The position numbers were made by a program, and so were the translations under genes. The notes beneath the pieces are model-generated. The model saw only the letters and a list, made by a program, of their open reading frames with translations. It had not been told where the DNA came from and did not search any database. This document shows positions 10,972-24,480 of a stretch of 64,000 bases of DNA, in pieces. Numbering within the stretch: the stretch's first letter is position 1; every line of letters begins with the position of its first letter. The stretch spans positions 1,342,001-1,406,000 of the forward strand of contig NC_066604.1 of assembly GCF_905475345.1 (NCBI RefSeq). Direction: 5' to 3'. Origin of the DNA: Vespula vulgaris. Taxonomy: Eukaryota > Arthropoda > Insecta > Hymenoptera > Vespidae.

Positions 10972-13900
10972 TTTATTCATAATCATATAAAAAAACCATT
11001 TAATTTCATAAATGGCTCAATACACAGGAAATATCATTCGCAACAATTATTTCGCTATTCCTCTGAATATGTCCAAACCTGCCAATTGTTGCCAAAACAA
11101 ATGCCTGCAATTATGATCACAAATTAACATTAAAATTCTTTTTAACTATTTTTAAATTATGAATGAATCTCAAATAGAAATTTTAAATGTAGATATAACG
11201 TGCTAATGTTCTATATTTCTGGAATGTGTCGATGCAACTAATGAAAATAATTATATTTATACGTATTAAACTTCTTGACATGTAGTTGTAAAATTATAAT
11301 CTTCATTGATTAAAAACTAAGTCTGTACAGTTTGTAGGTATAAAAGTTTGAATTATTTCATATAATCTAAGCTAGCTTAGAAACATAAAACATTCTTATT
11401 ATCGGGACTAACTTCCAACTGGTTGTACAATGTACAATAAAAAAGTTTTTGCAAAATGCGGAAATAAATCACAAGAAATATTTAAAGAAATATTCTAGAT
11501 TTTTTTAATCATTGGTTACCTATCTCTCTAATTCTACTAACGCTATATTCTTCTAATGTCTCTCTTTACTATGGTTTTCTAATACCTAACACAAATAAAT
11601 ATCATGTGCGCATTACATTCCATTGCCCTTAAAGGGATTTAACATATAAATCACATGTAAATAATCATTTCTAAATGTTTTAATCTAACAATAATAAATA
11701 ACTCTATCAGTCTATTCTCACAAAAATATCACTGCGACTGAAAATATTCTTATCCTTTGAATCACCAGAGTCAAATCTTTATATATCCGCTAGAGTAGAT
11801 ATCACATTTATACAGAATATAGAACCAGCTCTTTTTTTCTTGTATAAAACAACCGGAGTATCTGTATTATTAGATTTATTACAACAAACAGTACTTAATA
11901 GTAAATGTTCTAGTTAAGATGTCCTAGTAATATGTTCTAGATAAGACTCGAACAATGATATTAGTAACAATAATTTTTATAACACGCATGAATGTAGCGG
12001 TATAAATTAAGATAGGCCATTTAATTGGCAAAAATGTTATTACCTAATAAGTAAAATTTGAACTGTAATAATCACTTAAGAATTGACTCTGGTATACCAC
12101 GAATATTTAAAATTCTTCTAACACAATACAAATAATTCATTTTCTACGATAATCTGAAATTAACATTTTAATAATCATTTTGAATTATTCAATGTTATTA
12201 GTGTATGCGCATTTAGTATTTTTTAATAAACTAAATAATTCTATAGTACTATGCTAGATTATCATCTTTGGTATGGTAATGGGAAGTACGCTTATTCTAT
12301 CGACAGCAATGGTCATCTTGTCAGTCTGATAACTGATATTACTCTTCAAAGGTATGTATTTCGTAGATATAGGAACATTATGAGTAATGTTGATGAATTA
12401 CAATACGCCACTTCGTTTAGCTCTACTTGTAAAAAATAATGTACCTATGTAGTCACTGTAAAAAGGAAAAAAAGATTTTCGGGTAGTATTCTTTTTTTTT
12501 TTATGTACTATACACATTTGTACAGTACACTGAAAAATAATATCGATTAATTAAAACTTAATCCTTTCTAGAATTCATAGAAAAACTATTTGCATGATAA
12601 TAAGTATATCGATAAAAAAATTACTTTTTCTTAACAAGCAAGAAAATTCAAACAATAGCATGTGCGTACTGTTTACTCTGCGATAGAACAAGTTTTTTAT
12701 GGGATAAATTTGGGCCATATTCATTGGGTACACAATTTAAGGAATTTCCTAATAGCTAATCGATTATAGTTCTTCATATTACCTACCTGTTTATGCTTCT
12801 GCTAGATGTGAATTCCTAGATTTGTTATATGAATAGACTACATGCATTTTTTTTTTTTTTTAATATTCGTTTAGTATTTATTCGTGTTTATTTTTTTTCT
12901 GACGACTTTTAGAATTTTCTTATCAAGCTTGTGTTAAAGATTAAAGCGACACCTCCGAATAGGCCCGTCAAAGACAAAGTCCAAAGATTTCTACAAATTT
13001 ATTAGAATTTTACTTCTCCTTTTTATCTGAACACACTATAGTTGAGGAAACCTAATCATGGAAGATCCCAATTGAAATATTATTAATATTTCCTACGAAT
13101 GTGAACACTTTGCTAAAACGTCACTGTGACAAAGTGTGGAATACCTATTTCAAGTTGTCAATGAACAAAAGTAGAATATATATATATATATAATTTTAGC
13201 ATTAAATATAAAAAATAAAAAAATAAATAAACAAACAGAAAAAAAAGGAAATACTTGAAGCGTCGTTTGAATCGTATAGACAACGAGAATGATTCCTAAA
13301 AAGAAAAATATGCAACATCTTCAATTACGAATGTCTTACCACGTTAGACAGGCAGAAAAATACATCGATTCGTTTGCGCAACATGTGTCAGCATTCTCGG
13401 TAGTAATTCAGCTATACTTTTGCTTCCATCGATCTCTGCCTCCTAGATCCCTTTTTGATCTTCGGCGAAACGACATTACGTATTATAAATTCGATGGTAA
13501 AAATACGCAAACGAAATTCGGTGTTGAGAACATTCCTGAAAAATACTTACAGCAGACTCTCTCTCTTCATCGTCAATCAGTTTTTTTTTTTCTTTTTTTT
13601 TCTTTCTTTTTTTTTCTCTTTTTTAAATAAATTATCAATCGATGATCTACCTATCTAGTTAAAACTTGAGTATTTTTCACGAATATATATATATATATAC
13701 TACTCTCTTTTCTTGCTTATCTTTCTTTTTATCTTACTCAACGAGCAGTATAATAATTTTCTGTAAATTCGTCAGTCATGATCACGTTGCACGTAAAGTA
13801 ATAGATGTGCCATGATAGTTTTACTCAATGAATATCATGTACTTGTTTCATAGTCGAAACACGTGATTATAATGATCGTTAAAGAGAAGAAGTAATTCAG

Positions 13901-13980
13901 CTTTTCTCATGCGAGGGTGAGATGATTCGGTGGTTGATTCTCTTTAAACGATAGGTTGATAAATATCGAGTTAGCTAACT
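10972..13980 (-). other. Probable long 3' UTR of the serine-rich gene on the - strand
   Basis: About 3 kb with no supported coding exon. It is AT-rich but much poorer in microsatellites than the rest of the window, as expected of transcribed UTR. It lies directly 3' of the stop at 13981. A - strand AATAAA (TTTATT at 10972-10977) could end it, only about 170 bp from the CZIB signal on the other strand. The small frames inside (near 12251 and 13289) have no recognisable domain. This is inference; no transcript evidence is available to me. Confidence 0.35.
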
Positions 13981-15580
13981 TCAAGGTAATTCATCAGACA
14001 ATACCGGTTCCAAGCACGTTTGTTTTAACGTAGCCGATTGATCTTCGAGACTACGTTTTAAACCTTCTATAGTTTGCATCAACATTTGTCTTCGTAGCTG
14101 AGTAAGTTGTTGTTGAAATAGTTGAGAGTCTTGAACGTTAGCGTTCGATTCAGCCGTCAAACGTTCTTGACGTAGTTGCGCTACTTTCTCCTTCAAGGAT
14201 CTTCGAGAATCATCTGAATCCAGTGATACGAAGGAGTTTAAAAAGGATCTTCTTGGATATGGTAGAACGTAGTTTTGGAAAAGATTTGAAGTTGGCTCAC
14301 CGGTATCATCGGTGGCCGTATCGCCATCAGAATTTCTTAATAACACTTGATGATGACCTAATGTCTTTTGTATTCTACCGTAAGTCGCACTACCAGCATA
14401 AACCTTCCTTTTAACCGGTTCACTTTGAGGACAATAAGAAGAACCTTCTTTGATCGGGCCCATGTCGATTGATCTGTAATAAGAAACAGAAAAAAAAAAA
14501 AGAAAGAAAAAAATATATCAAACACAAGGTAAGACATATTTTCCATATATAATTATCCTACGTAAATTCTTTACAATTAATTCGATAGAAAATATAATGT
14601 AGATCGTTCTTAGATAAACTTTCAACCTGAACGTCATCAAAAGTGGTCTCCGTCTAACGTCGCATTTCTCCTCGGAATCCGACGAGCTCGACGTCACGCC
14701 ATCCTCCTCTTCCTTGGTCGACGATATTGAGACTCTCGAGTCCTTCCTATTGTCTATAGTTAATCTCGAATCTCTATGGTGTTGAGGAAGAAGCTGTGTC
14801 GCTTTATTGCCAGGGAAAATGGAACCTTGAGAGGTTTGACAATCGTTCGTTTCAACGGTAGATTGTCCTACTCCGTTGCAATTCAAGATAATTCGAGGAC
14901 GTCCGTTGTCCTTTACACCGGTAGTAGGACAAATACTACCACGTACACGGGTTGAAGAATGAACGAGATTTCTGTTAGGTGAACCTTGAGGCGTTCTTCT
15001 AGATACGTACGGTGAATCGGGACAATTTGCGACGTCCTGTTTAAAGGGAACGTCTCTAGATACGTTTCCAGCCGAATTTCTTTCCATAAAACGATGAACG
15101 GGCGAACATGGCTGCGTGAATTGTCTCTTTGGACTGGTATGTTCTATATCCCTTATACTACCACTCTGCAATTCCGGTTGAGAATTTCTACTTTTGGATA
15201 AGGCAAGCTCGATGTTCAATTCCGTGTTCTTGATCAGCTCGACACGCTTGTTAGCCAGACCATTGTGAAACTTTCTCGATGGCGACGGTACGATCGGCAA
15301 GGAGCTTTGATTCTTTTGCATATTTACTAAGATATTTTCAGCTTCCATAATCAACTCGCGATACTTCCTGTCGGCTTCCTTGTCTGCTTCGATCAGAGCT
15401 ATTTCAGACGCGAACGTCGTCATGTATGTGTTCCCAGTGACCTGTCTTCTCACTATGTTCCCATTTACGTAACTCACCTGTTCAAATAAAACAATCGAAT
15501 TAGATGACATTGACCAAATCAATGCGTTACACTTTTGTATTATTTAATTTATTGTAAAAAAGATGATGATGATGATGATG

Positions 15581-15638
<58 letters not shown>

Positions 15639-17116
15639 CGAATTCGAACGTCTTTTGACGACCTCGTTTTCGACGATCGTAGGCTGCATCATCGATTGAT
15701 TATTATCGTTCAATCTCATCGGCGAAAGATTTTTATTAACGTCGTGTTTCTTACGACGAAGACATATAGGCGTACCACCTACGCTTCTACTACCCTGATT
15801 AAATCCAGAATTCTTCAGCAACATTCTCTCGACCAATACTCGATTCAAATTCGCTGTCTCGTCGTCGAGCTTCTCCATGTTTGGTTTCCTACGTTGAGAT
15901 ATTCTCTTTTTACGTTTATCGCCACCCTGTTGTTTCTCTTCCGTCTTTTTATATCGAATACTTTGTCTCTTAGCCGCGTTCCTTATACTGATCGTCCTAA
16001 AAATACAAATGAAATGATAATCGTGATTATCGCGTTTATCATCGAACATACTCGTTGATAATTCGTTGTTGTCACGATAACGAATTATAAATCGATCGAT
16101 CCTGATATTTCTTTTTTTCTTTTTTTGATTAATTCGCCTGATATCGCCAATTTATTAAACGTTACAATTGATATACCTTTGAGGAAGAATCTCGTCCTTG
16201 TTTCTTCGTTTCAAAAAGGATTCCCTCAATCTTGTACCACGTCTACTGAGCTCGCTCGTAAACGTGAAATAAGTACAGTGACCGGTATTAGGAAAATTAG
16301 CAGGACATTCGAGATTATCTAAATCGAGGAAGGAACCATTGTCGATGTAATCGAAATCGTTTTCGAAAGGATCGTTCTCATCGCCACCATCCTGACCTGT
16401 ATCAACGTCCGACAAAGAATCTATGTAATCCTCGCAATCGGTTGGGTCGCTATCCGACAATATATCCGTCTCTTTCTCGTAAACATAACTCTCGTCGAAT
16501 TTCCCCATCATTTCGTTCAAAGTTATGTCGTCCTCGGATGAACGAGCACTTCGAGTTACCGACGATCCTGATGAGCTACTGCTACTTGTACGACGTTGCA
16601 TAGCCAATGGTATCTTAGGTCTTATATCCATACCAGGCAAAATCCTCCAATTTTGATTTATCCTAGGAATAAAACGATCTCTGGTTAAAATGGTTTTCAT
16701 TGAATCACCAACGAACGACGATCTCGTTTAATATCCTTATATATCGTCCGTATATATGTTATATATCCTTGTCCCATTCTCCTTCGATCTTATCCGATAC
16801 CTACTATATTATCCTCCTCTTTCGTTCAACGATGAAAAGTAAATATTTGTTGGAAGGCTCGAGTGTTACTCCAAAAAAGGGGTTGAGAGATCGAGATAGC
16901 AGGGACGATGCCATGTGACACACACCCTTTTTTAGACGCATCTTGAGGAAATCTTTTGCTAGGGATGATATCAAGCAAGATGGTCGTCAATCTTTCTATA
17001 CATCATCGAACGTAATACGTCAGAAAGGTAGAGGAGTTGCTACTGGCTTTGCTTCTATATTCGATCCGACGATTTATCCAAGATTCTATTTAAAATTCTT
17101 ATTTCGTCGATTGTTT

Positions 17117-17151
<35 letters not shown>

Positions 17152-18927
17152 ATCGCAGACGTTTCGAATCATTTCGTGTTAAAAAAAAGGAAAAAGAAAA
17201 TAATAGTCTTCATACGTTTGAAACGACTCTTCCGCTTTAAGTTGACTCTATTTTCATATATATATTTCTATCTAACCGACTACCACCTACATTTATCGTT
17301 GACACGATGAAACTTTTGAAAACACGTTTACATCCTCCACATTGTTCATCGTCGTTTCCTTTGATGTCAACATCGTCCGCAAGCTCAACCAGAACGTATT
17401 TGCTATTTGCGTTGACTATCCATATAACAGGGAGCATATTATCGATCGGCCAGCTTTCATTCGATATCTTTCACGCGAATTTCAAAACGATATATTCCAT
17501 TGAAATTGAATCGAGAATTATTATCTGCCGTTGGCACGATCCATCGATATCATTGCTGTTATATTGCGAGGAAGAAGAAAGAAAAAAAGAAAGATGTAAA
17601 GATACAAAGAAAACAAATTATTCTCGACAAAGGTTCTCAATCATTTCTATTCTCTCGTAAGAAAAAAGATCGGCGAGATCGATCGATCGACTTTTGAAAT
17701 TGATTGTATCACAATAACGAGCAAAGAAAAGAAAAATTACGAAAATATTTTACAACAGAAAATTTCAATTTTTCGATTACTAACGGACTACGTCCAGCGC
17801 TGAGACTCTCTTGACGATGTTCCCTCTTTGTTAGACTCTCTCTCGCGCTGTTAACATTGACGTCACTGGCACTACCGGATGATTCAGTCAGCTTTAGACC
17901 CGAACTACTGCTGGTTTCATCGAGTGTTAGCCTAGATTTAAAGCCGGTCGTGCTGGAACCAGAAGAGTTTGCCGACAACCACGGATTCGTTCTTATTCGT
18001 GATCGTTCGCGAGGTGATTGTACGGTTGGTGAGACAAGTGGGGGAGGTATCGAGGATGGTACAGGAAGATTATTCCTGGAGGAATCAGCTGAGAAGGATT
18101 CCGTTCTTCGATGAGAATTTTCTTGCTGTCTTTGCGGAGTCTGTGGTGGTTGTTGTTGTTGTAGTTGTTGTTGTAGTTGTGGTTGTTGTTGCTGTAGTTG
18201 TTGTTTCGATCCATGATTGATCGTAGCTTCGGCGCTCTGCAAAATATTTCTTTCGATGTAATTTAAGAACTAACGTTTTCATCACATTTTATTAAATATT
18301 CCAATTCTTTGATACATTACTTTGCTTCCTTCTCAATCTTTGTTCACTCGTTCTTTAAAAGTTTAATTCAACTATTAATCAGACTGAAATTTTACTTCAA
18401 ACGTTTACTCCGATAAGAAAAAAAAAAATTTTTAAATTGAAGTGTGTGTATATAAGACAAACTATATGGATGAATTTCGAGGAAGATTTTCAAAATCCTT
18501 TGATACATTACTTTGCTTCCTTCTCAATCTTTGTTCACTCGTTCTTTAAAAGTTTAATTTAACTATTATTAAAAAAATAAGAAAATAAACAAAGTTAAAG
18601 TATATATATATATAAAACAAATTATACGAATATCAAAGAAGATTTTCAAAATTCTTTGATACATTACTTTGCTTCCTTCTCAATCTTTGTTCACTCGTTC
18701 TTTAAAAGTTTAATTTAACTATTATTAAAAAAATAAGAAAATAAACAAAGTTAAAGTATATATATATATAAAACAAATTATACGAATATCAAAGAAGATT
18801 TTCAAAATTCTTTGATACATTACTTTGCTTCCTTCTCAATCTTTGCCGACTCGTTCTTTAAAAATTTAATTTAACCATTAATCCGATTGAAATCTTACTT
18901 CAAACGTTTACTCCGATCAGAAAAAAA

Positions 18928-18962
<35 letters not shown>

Positions 18963-21709
18963 AAAGAAAATTAAAGTATACGTACATAAAACAAACTATA
19001 TGGATGAATATCGAGGAAGACTTTCCCATTAATTTGCTAACGAGGATTAATTTGTGAAACGTGCCTACCTCGAGAACGGTATATGGAGTTTGCCTTGCGA
19101 AAGCAAATCGATTGGTACACTAGAAGAAGAGGGTAGAAGGGAACGCGTTCAGTTCATTTTTCATTCCTTTCTAAGCACACACAGGACGACGAGCGTTTCT
19201 CGAGAATAAGGGGTGCGGTTTAAAGGGAGTGACTGCGGAAGAGGAACGAGAAAGGGAAAAATAGAGAAGAGGGAGGAGAGAGAGAGAGGGTTGGAGGAAA
19301 ACTCAATAATGCTTTTCCGTCGACCGCTCGTTTAAGCGCTTCCGCGAAAACGTCCGTTCGATTGTATTGTACCAGACGATGGAACGCGGATGGACCACCA
19401 CACTAAAAAAAGAATGAACGAGGACGAAGAGAAATCCTTTCTCGAGTGAGTGTTGAATTCGTCGGTCCTTGGCTTTAGAAAGAGAAAAATAAAGAAAGAG
19501 AGAGAGGGGGGGGGGAAGCAAAAAAATATTTCGCACTGCATCGCTCGATTGGTCGACGACAATATGAGAATATAGTTTTGTTTTCTTTTTCTCTTCTTCT
19601 TTCTTTTTTTTATTTTTTATAATCGTCTTTCGATTCACTCTCGTTCATCCCTACTCATTTCGAACACTTTTGTCCTTCTGTTATTATTTTCTTTTCTTTC
19701 TTTCTTTCTTTCTTTTTTTTCTTTTTTATAACTCGTAAAAGAACATGGAGACATTTTTGTTCTTCGATAAATTGAATTTCTCCACTCGAAGGTGTAAGTA
19801 AGTATTACCTTTTTAAGTATACTTGCCTCGTGATTCGTGATTGATTTATTCCTTCGTTATTAATGTTATGTATTGATATTATTATTAATAATATTGTTAT
19901 ATATTTTTGTAATAAATAATTTGTTACGTTGTTAAAATATTATTGTTGATATTATTAAAGAAATTCTATAGATATTATTGTAATATATTTACGAAGGTAG
20001 AAAGGATGCACGCAAACGCACGACGAAAGAAAGGTAAACGAGAAAAAGAAAAGCAAATTAAAAAAAAAAAAAAAAGATGATGAAGATGAAGAAGAAGAAG
20101 AAGAAGAAGAAAGAGGAAAGTAGAACTATTGTTCGTAGACCTTTCCGAAATCGATTTCACTTCCAAACGTCAGAGAACTATTCTCGTGCTTCTCGCGTTA
20201 ACGTTAATGATCCGTTCTCTCGCGAATCGCTCGTTATCGCCAAAATCGGCGTTTGGCATTCGTGGGAAACTGAACTAGTAGTAACTCCGAACTCTCTCGT
20301 CTATTGAACCGTGAGAAGTTTCGTTCTAAAATGTATAAGTTTTGGTTTGTGCAAGGTAAAAAAGAGAGAGGGAGAGAGAGAAAGAGAGAGAAAGAGAGGT
20401 CGTTGAACCCGAGACGTCAAAGCATCACAAGAATCTCTAAGAGAAGACGAAGAAGAAGGGAGGAGAATCACCAAAGGGGTAAAAGCTGGTGGTTTCGTGA
20501 AACGATGCTAATCTCGCTACGACGAACGCGAACACTTCGTCTCTTGTCTATCACGTCAAAAGGGAATTCAAAAGAAAACTTTGCTACTTCCGTGTCGTTA
20601 CATGGAATCGAGAGGCCATCGTTACAGTACCTGAGATGATATCCTGAAAAATTTTTTTTGATAATATACACACGCACACACATGTATATATATATATGTG
20701 TGTGTGTGTGTATATATGTATATATTGTAAGAAACATATATAACGTATCTATTATTTATATATATTATTTTTATAATGAAATATAACTTTGTGAAAATTA
20801 TAATAAACAATCTTTTGAGAAACGCAATTCGAACATTTAATTAAATCTTTTTAAAATTGTCTTTCTTTTCTTTTTTTTATATATATATATATATCTAATT
20901 TTTATCTTGTACCTCAAAAAGAAAAGAAAAAGAAGGGGGAAATATAGAAAATTAAAGAAAAAAAAAATAGATTACTTACAAGCGCGTTGAGCTTGGCCGG
21001 AGTGCTCGTACGTACGTCCTTTGGCTGCTTACTATTGTCACCGGTCATGTTCGAGGACTTGTTCGTAGACTCGTTCGTTCTGTCGTCGATCCTCCCCGCA
21101 TTTCCCTGCGCCCTACCTTTATTGTTACTTTGAAAATAATGCGTGCCCGTCCTGATATTGATGTAATACTCGGGCGGAAAGCTCGTACCGGGCGACGTAC
21201 CGTCCGTCGAGTATCCGGTACTGTAGGCACTTTCCGGAGAAGAAAGATTCACGCTTCCGGTACCACCGGATGTACCGGAAGAGGTGGTCACCGTTCCAGC
21301 GTACCCGCCACCACCACCACCACCACCAACACCACCAACACCACGATCAACACCACTGGATCCACCGTGCAATCGAATTCCGTCTACTCCGTTTCTTGTT
21401 GGCGAGTCTACAGGATGTACCTAAAAAAATATATATATATTAAAATATATATATATAAATCGAATTACGATCGATATTTAAGATCATATTTTCGATCATT
21501 AATTAGATTCAATTCAATTCAATTCAATTCAATCGGATTTAAATAAAATGATCTTTATTTCATGATCGAAAGGTTGAACGCGTTTATCCATCGAGTGTCA
21601 TTTCATTTTCGTCGTTCATTGAAAAAGAAAAAGAAAAGAAAGAAAGTAAAGAAAGGAGATTTAAAAAAAAGGAAGATTCAAGGATATAAGAACGTGATAA
21701 AGCTAAGAG

Positions 21710-21752
<43 letters not shown>

Positions 21753-22091
21753 CTATACTCGAAAAAGAGTAAGAAGTAAAATTTTGATCGAAAGCGTAGT
21801 GATCCACAGTAGAATTGGCCAGACGCGAAATATCCTTTTATAATCGATTAGCGAATGAAATTTCTTCGAGTCTCTCGATGGTCCGTTGTTAAATTTTCAA
21901 TGCTTTCGTTCTCGACGTTAAAAGGTTTACTTACAATGTTTAAAGATTGAGAATTACATTTGAGATTGTAGAGCGATTGCGTAAGTAGCTTGTAAAAGGT
22001 TGAAGAACCGGAGGTTAAGTATAATTAGATAGCTAAGGGAAAATGGGAAGAAATTAGAGTGGTAAAGGGACGAATAGTGAAAAAGAGAAAA

Positions 22092-22124
<33 letters not shown>

Positions 22125-23224
22125 GAGAGAGAAAGAAAGAGAGAGAGAGAAAGAGAGAGATGATTATAAAGTAAAAAAAGAAAGTGAGATAGAAGACAAC
22201 TTTGCTTTTCTAGGGTTGCGAAATAACGGACGTTGTTTTTCTCTTGGATAGACCTTGGGCGAGAATACTAAACTAGGTCTTTCTCTACCTTCTCTTTTCT
22301 TCTTCAATCTCTCTCTCTCTTTCTCACTTTTATTTTTCCCTCTTTCTCTCTCTTTCTTTCTCGTTAACAGGTAAGACTTATAAGAAAGGGTTTGTTAGCA
22401 AAGAAAGGCGTATATCTCCGCGAAGTGGAAGCCTCTAAGAATAAACTACGAGGTAGATCGTTGAAAGAGGATGAGCAAAGTGTTTAGCACGTTGCAATCT
22501 AGACGATCGATAAACGAGACTCGAGTAGCTCCTTTTATGTTATAGAACTCTTCGTTGGATCTATACCAACGTTGGATATATACATATATATTTCACTTGA
22601 ATATCGCACTTGAATAATCGATTTTTCTTCAATCATCGAAGCACCATCGATCGTTCTACGTTTATTTTTAAAGGTATTAAAAGAGACGGGAAATCGTATT
22701 ATCAGTTGAGAGCTGATAACTCTAATAAGATTTTTCACTGGCTGATTATTCGTGCCTTGTACTACGAATCGTGTTCGTTTCATTATCGATGAAAAAGAAA
22801 GAAAAACAAAGAAGATAGAAAAGAGAGAGGAAAGATAAGGAATATGAAAAAAAAAAAAAGAGAGAACGAAGAAAGTGGAACGAACGAAATGAATTTTCAA
22901 GTTTGATCGATCGATAACAAGTAGAAGAGGTTTATGCTCCAAGATTGATAAGTTTCTTTCTCTCTTTCTCTCTCTCTTTTTTTATATTTTTTAAAAGGAA
23001 GACAACGAACGAATGATAAGAGAGAAAAGTGTAAAGAGAAAAAGAGAGATAAAAGTTTTCATAAGTACACTCACTTGATGCAAAGCAGGCGATCTATTGG
23101 CACTATGACTTCTCGGTGAATTGCAGTTAGAATCGAATCCCTTATCGCCCTTTTTACGATCCTTCTTTTTCTTTGATCGCACAATGTGTGCCTCCATCCA
23201 CGTGCGCAATTTCGTCCCGAACAT
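13981..23224 (-). CDS. Uncharacterised serine-rich coiled-coil protein, about 1076 residues, seven coding exons
   Basis: I do not recognise the family. Exons, high to low: 23224-23075, 21420-20980, 18236-17785, 16662-16177, 15996-15639, 15477-14627, 14473-13981. Phases are 0,0,2,2,0,2, every join is GT-AG and the stop is TGA. Residues 1-50 are basic (MFGTKLRTWMEAHIVRSKKKK...). Residues 51-197 hold a Gly run and the motif SPESAYSTGYSTDGTSPG before EYYINIRTGTHYF. Residues 198-347 start with a Q-rich tract and contain RIRTNPWLS. About 370-470 is very acidic. About 659-680 (EADKEADRKYRELIMEAE) and 1002-1062 (SLKEKVAQLRQ..., QQQLTQLRRQM) look like coiled coils. There is no enzyme motif, signal peptide or membrane segment, so it is likely a cytoplasmic scaffold or cytoskeletal adaptor (inference). 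The start at 23224 is the least certain point, because upstream exons may exist. The last four exons are the most secure. Confidence 0.72.
15558..15638. repeat. (ATG)n-(AAT)n triplet repeat touching a splice donor
   Basis: About six ATG/GAT triplets followed by more than 20 AAT triplets. On the coding (-) strand the repeat is (TTA)n and begins inside the donor GTATTATT of the exon ending at 15639. Confidence 0.85.
18127..18210 (-). repeat. CAA/CAG repeat coding for polyglutamine
   Basis: Inside the exon 17785-18236. On the - strand mixed CAA and CAG codons give Q-runs broken by P and L. It lies near residues 207-237 of the serine-rich protein. Frames on the + strand here (poly-Val) are shadows. 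Confidence 0.8.
18237..20979 (-). other. Intron of the serine-rich gene
   Basis: No coding exon seen. Besides the minisatellite it has a GC-richer stretch at 19060-19480 (GA-rich, with scattered CpG), an (AAG)n run near 20085-20112, and a short (CA)n/(TG)n stretch near 20668-20712. The 19-19.5 kb stretch could be an internal regulatory element or an alternative first exon, but I see no proof. Confidence 0.5.
18296..19024. repeat. Minisatellite, four units of about 156-191 bp, in an intron
   Basis: The anchor CTTTGATACATTACTTTGC recurs at 18307, 18498, 18654 and 18810, so the spacings are 191, 156 and 156 bp. Units 2 and 3 are almost identical. Units 1 and 4 carry an extra segment (CAAACGTTTACTCCGAT) and end in ACTATATGGATGAATNTCGA. 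It lies in the intron between exons 20980-21420 and 17785-18236. An (AAAT)n run sits inside unit 4. Confidence 0.85.
21421..23074 (-). other. First supported coding intron of the serine-rich gene
   Basis: No coding exon found. It contains (TA)n near 21712-21749, (CAGA)n then (GA)n near 22092-22160, a four-fold ATTCA repeat near 21509, and polypyrimidine blocks near 22300-22370. Confidence 0.5.
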
Positions 23225-24480
23225 GTTGCAAAGAATTCCGTTCAACGGATCTGTGCCACGTTGAAAATTGCACAAGTGGACAGAGGTCAACACACTCTTA
23301 CACAGGGGCCTCCTTTTTAATTCTTATTCTTTATCTATCAAGCTCGTCCATCGAATATCATATTGTTCGTTTCTACGATTGAAACGGTCTCTGATCTGCG
23401 AATATAATTAAATATAAATATAATCGATGTTTGTTGGAAATTTTTTTCTAAAAAAGAAAAAGAAATATTTAAAAATGTATAATCTGTAATATATACACAG
23501 ATATATATATATGTGTCTGTATATGTTTTGTTTATATCTTTTATATTTATTTTTTTATATTATTCATATTTATATATATATATTTTATTTATTCATTTTT
23601 AAATATATATATGTGTGTGTGTGTGTATTATTTATTTATTTATTTATATACGTATATGTATAAAAGAGATGATTTTGAAAATAATTATCCCCTTTTTTCT
23701 CAGAGACACATCAGACTAATTTTCTTTTATCCTTTTTCTTTTTTTCTTTTTTGCTTTTTACTTTCTACAGATTATAAAATTATAAGTCTAAGAATTTTCT
23801 TATAATCTAAAAGAATAGAAAAAAAAAAAGAAAAAATTGTCACTCCGAAAAGTCACGAAAAAGAATAAATTTGGATTTTTCAAATCACTTAATAACTTTT
23901 GATCGATTTCAAAACTTCCTCGATACTTGTAATTACGAAATCAACTAATGATAAACGATTAAAAATTTCATCTTGAATTAATACAATTTCCAATCGAATC
24001 AAATGCGAATCAAGTAAAGTTTATCCTTTTTCTCATTTTTATATCGATGATCCTTGGCACACTTCCAATTATATACATATATACGATTCCTTTCAAGGAT
24101 ATAATACTAGTAGTTAGTAGAGACTTTTCTATGTACTTTCTCGCATAAACGCACACATGCAACGAATCAAAGAATATCGAGTAACCGATTACGATCATCG
24201 ATTCTCAGTAGACTATCAGTCAAGTTTCGTTTTCTCATATTTTATATGTCTCTTGAATTACCATGTCGAATATGAATATATACCCATAAACACAAATACA
24301 TGTGTATTCTCATCATATATTTCGAAAGACGATACATATCTTTTTTATTTATTTATTTATCTTGTTTTTTTTTTTTAATGGTCATTATCATCTCGAGTTA
24401 TCATCGTTTAACGAGAGAATTGAGCACGAAACTTTGATTATGCGATAATGTTGTTTAATCAACTGACCTTAAGTACTAAC

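Noticed and set aside
17237..17660. Overlapping frames on both strands that look moderately complex
   Set aside because: No acceptor/donor pair in phase with the flanking exons. The exons at 17785 and 16662 join directly (phase 2), so no exon is needed here.
21130..21546. A 138-codon + strand frame with Arg/Thr-rich sequence
   Set aside because: Antisense shadow of the Gly/Ser-rich exon 20980-21420, whose borders and phase fit the - strand gene.
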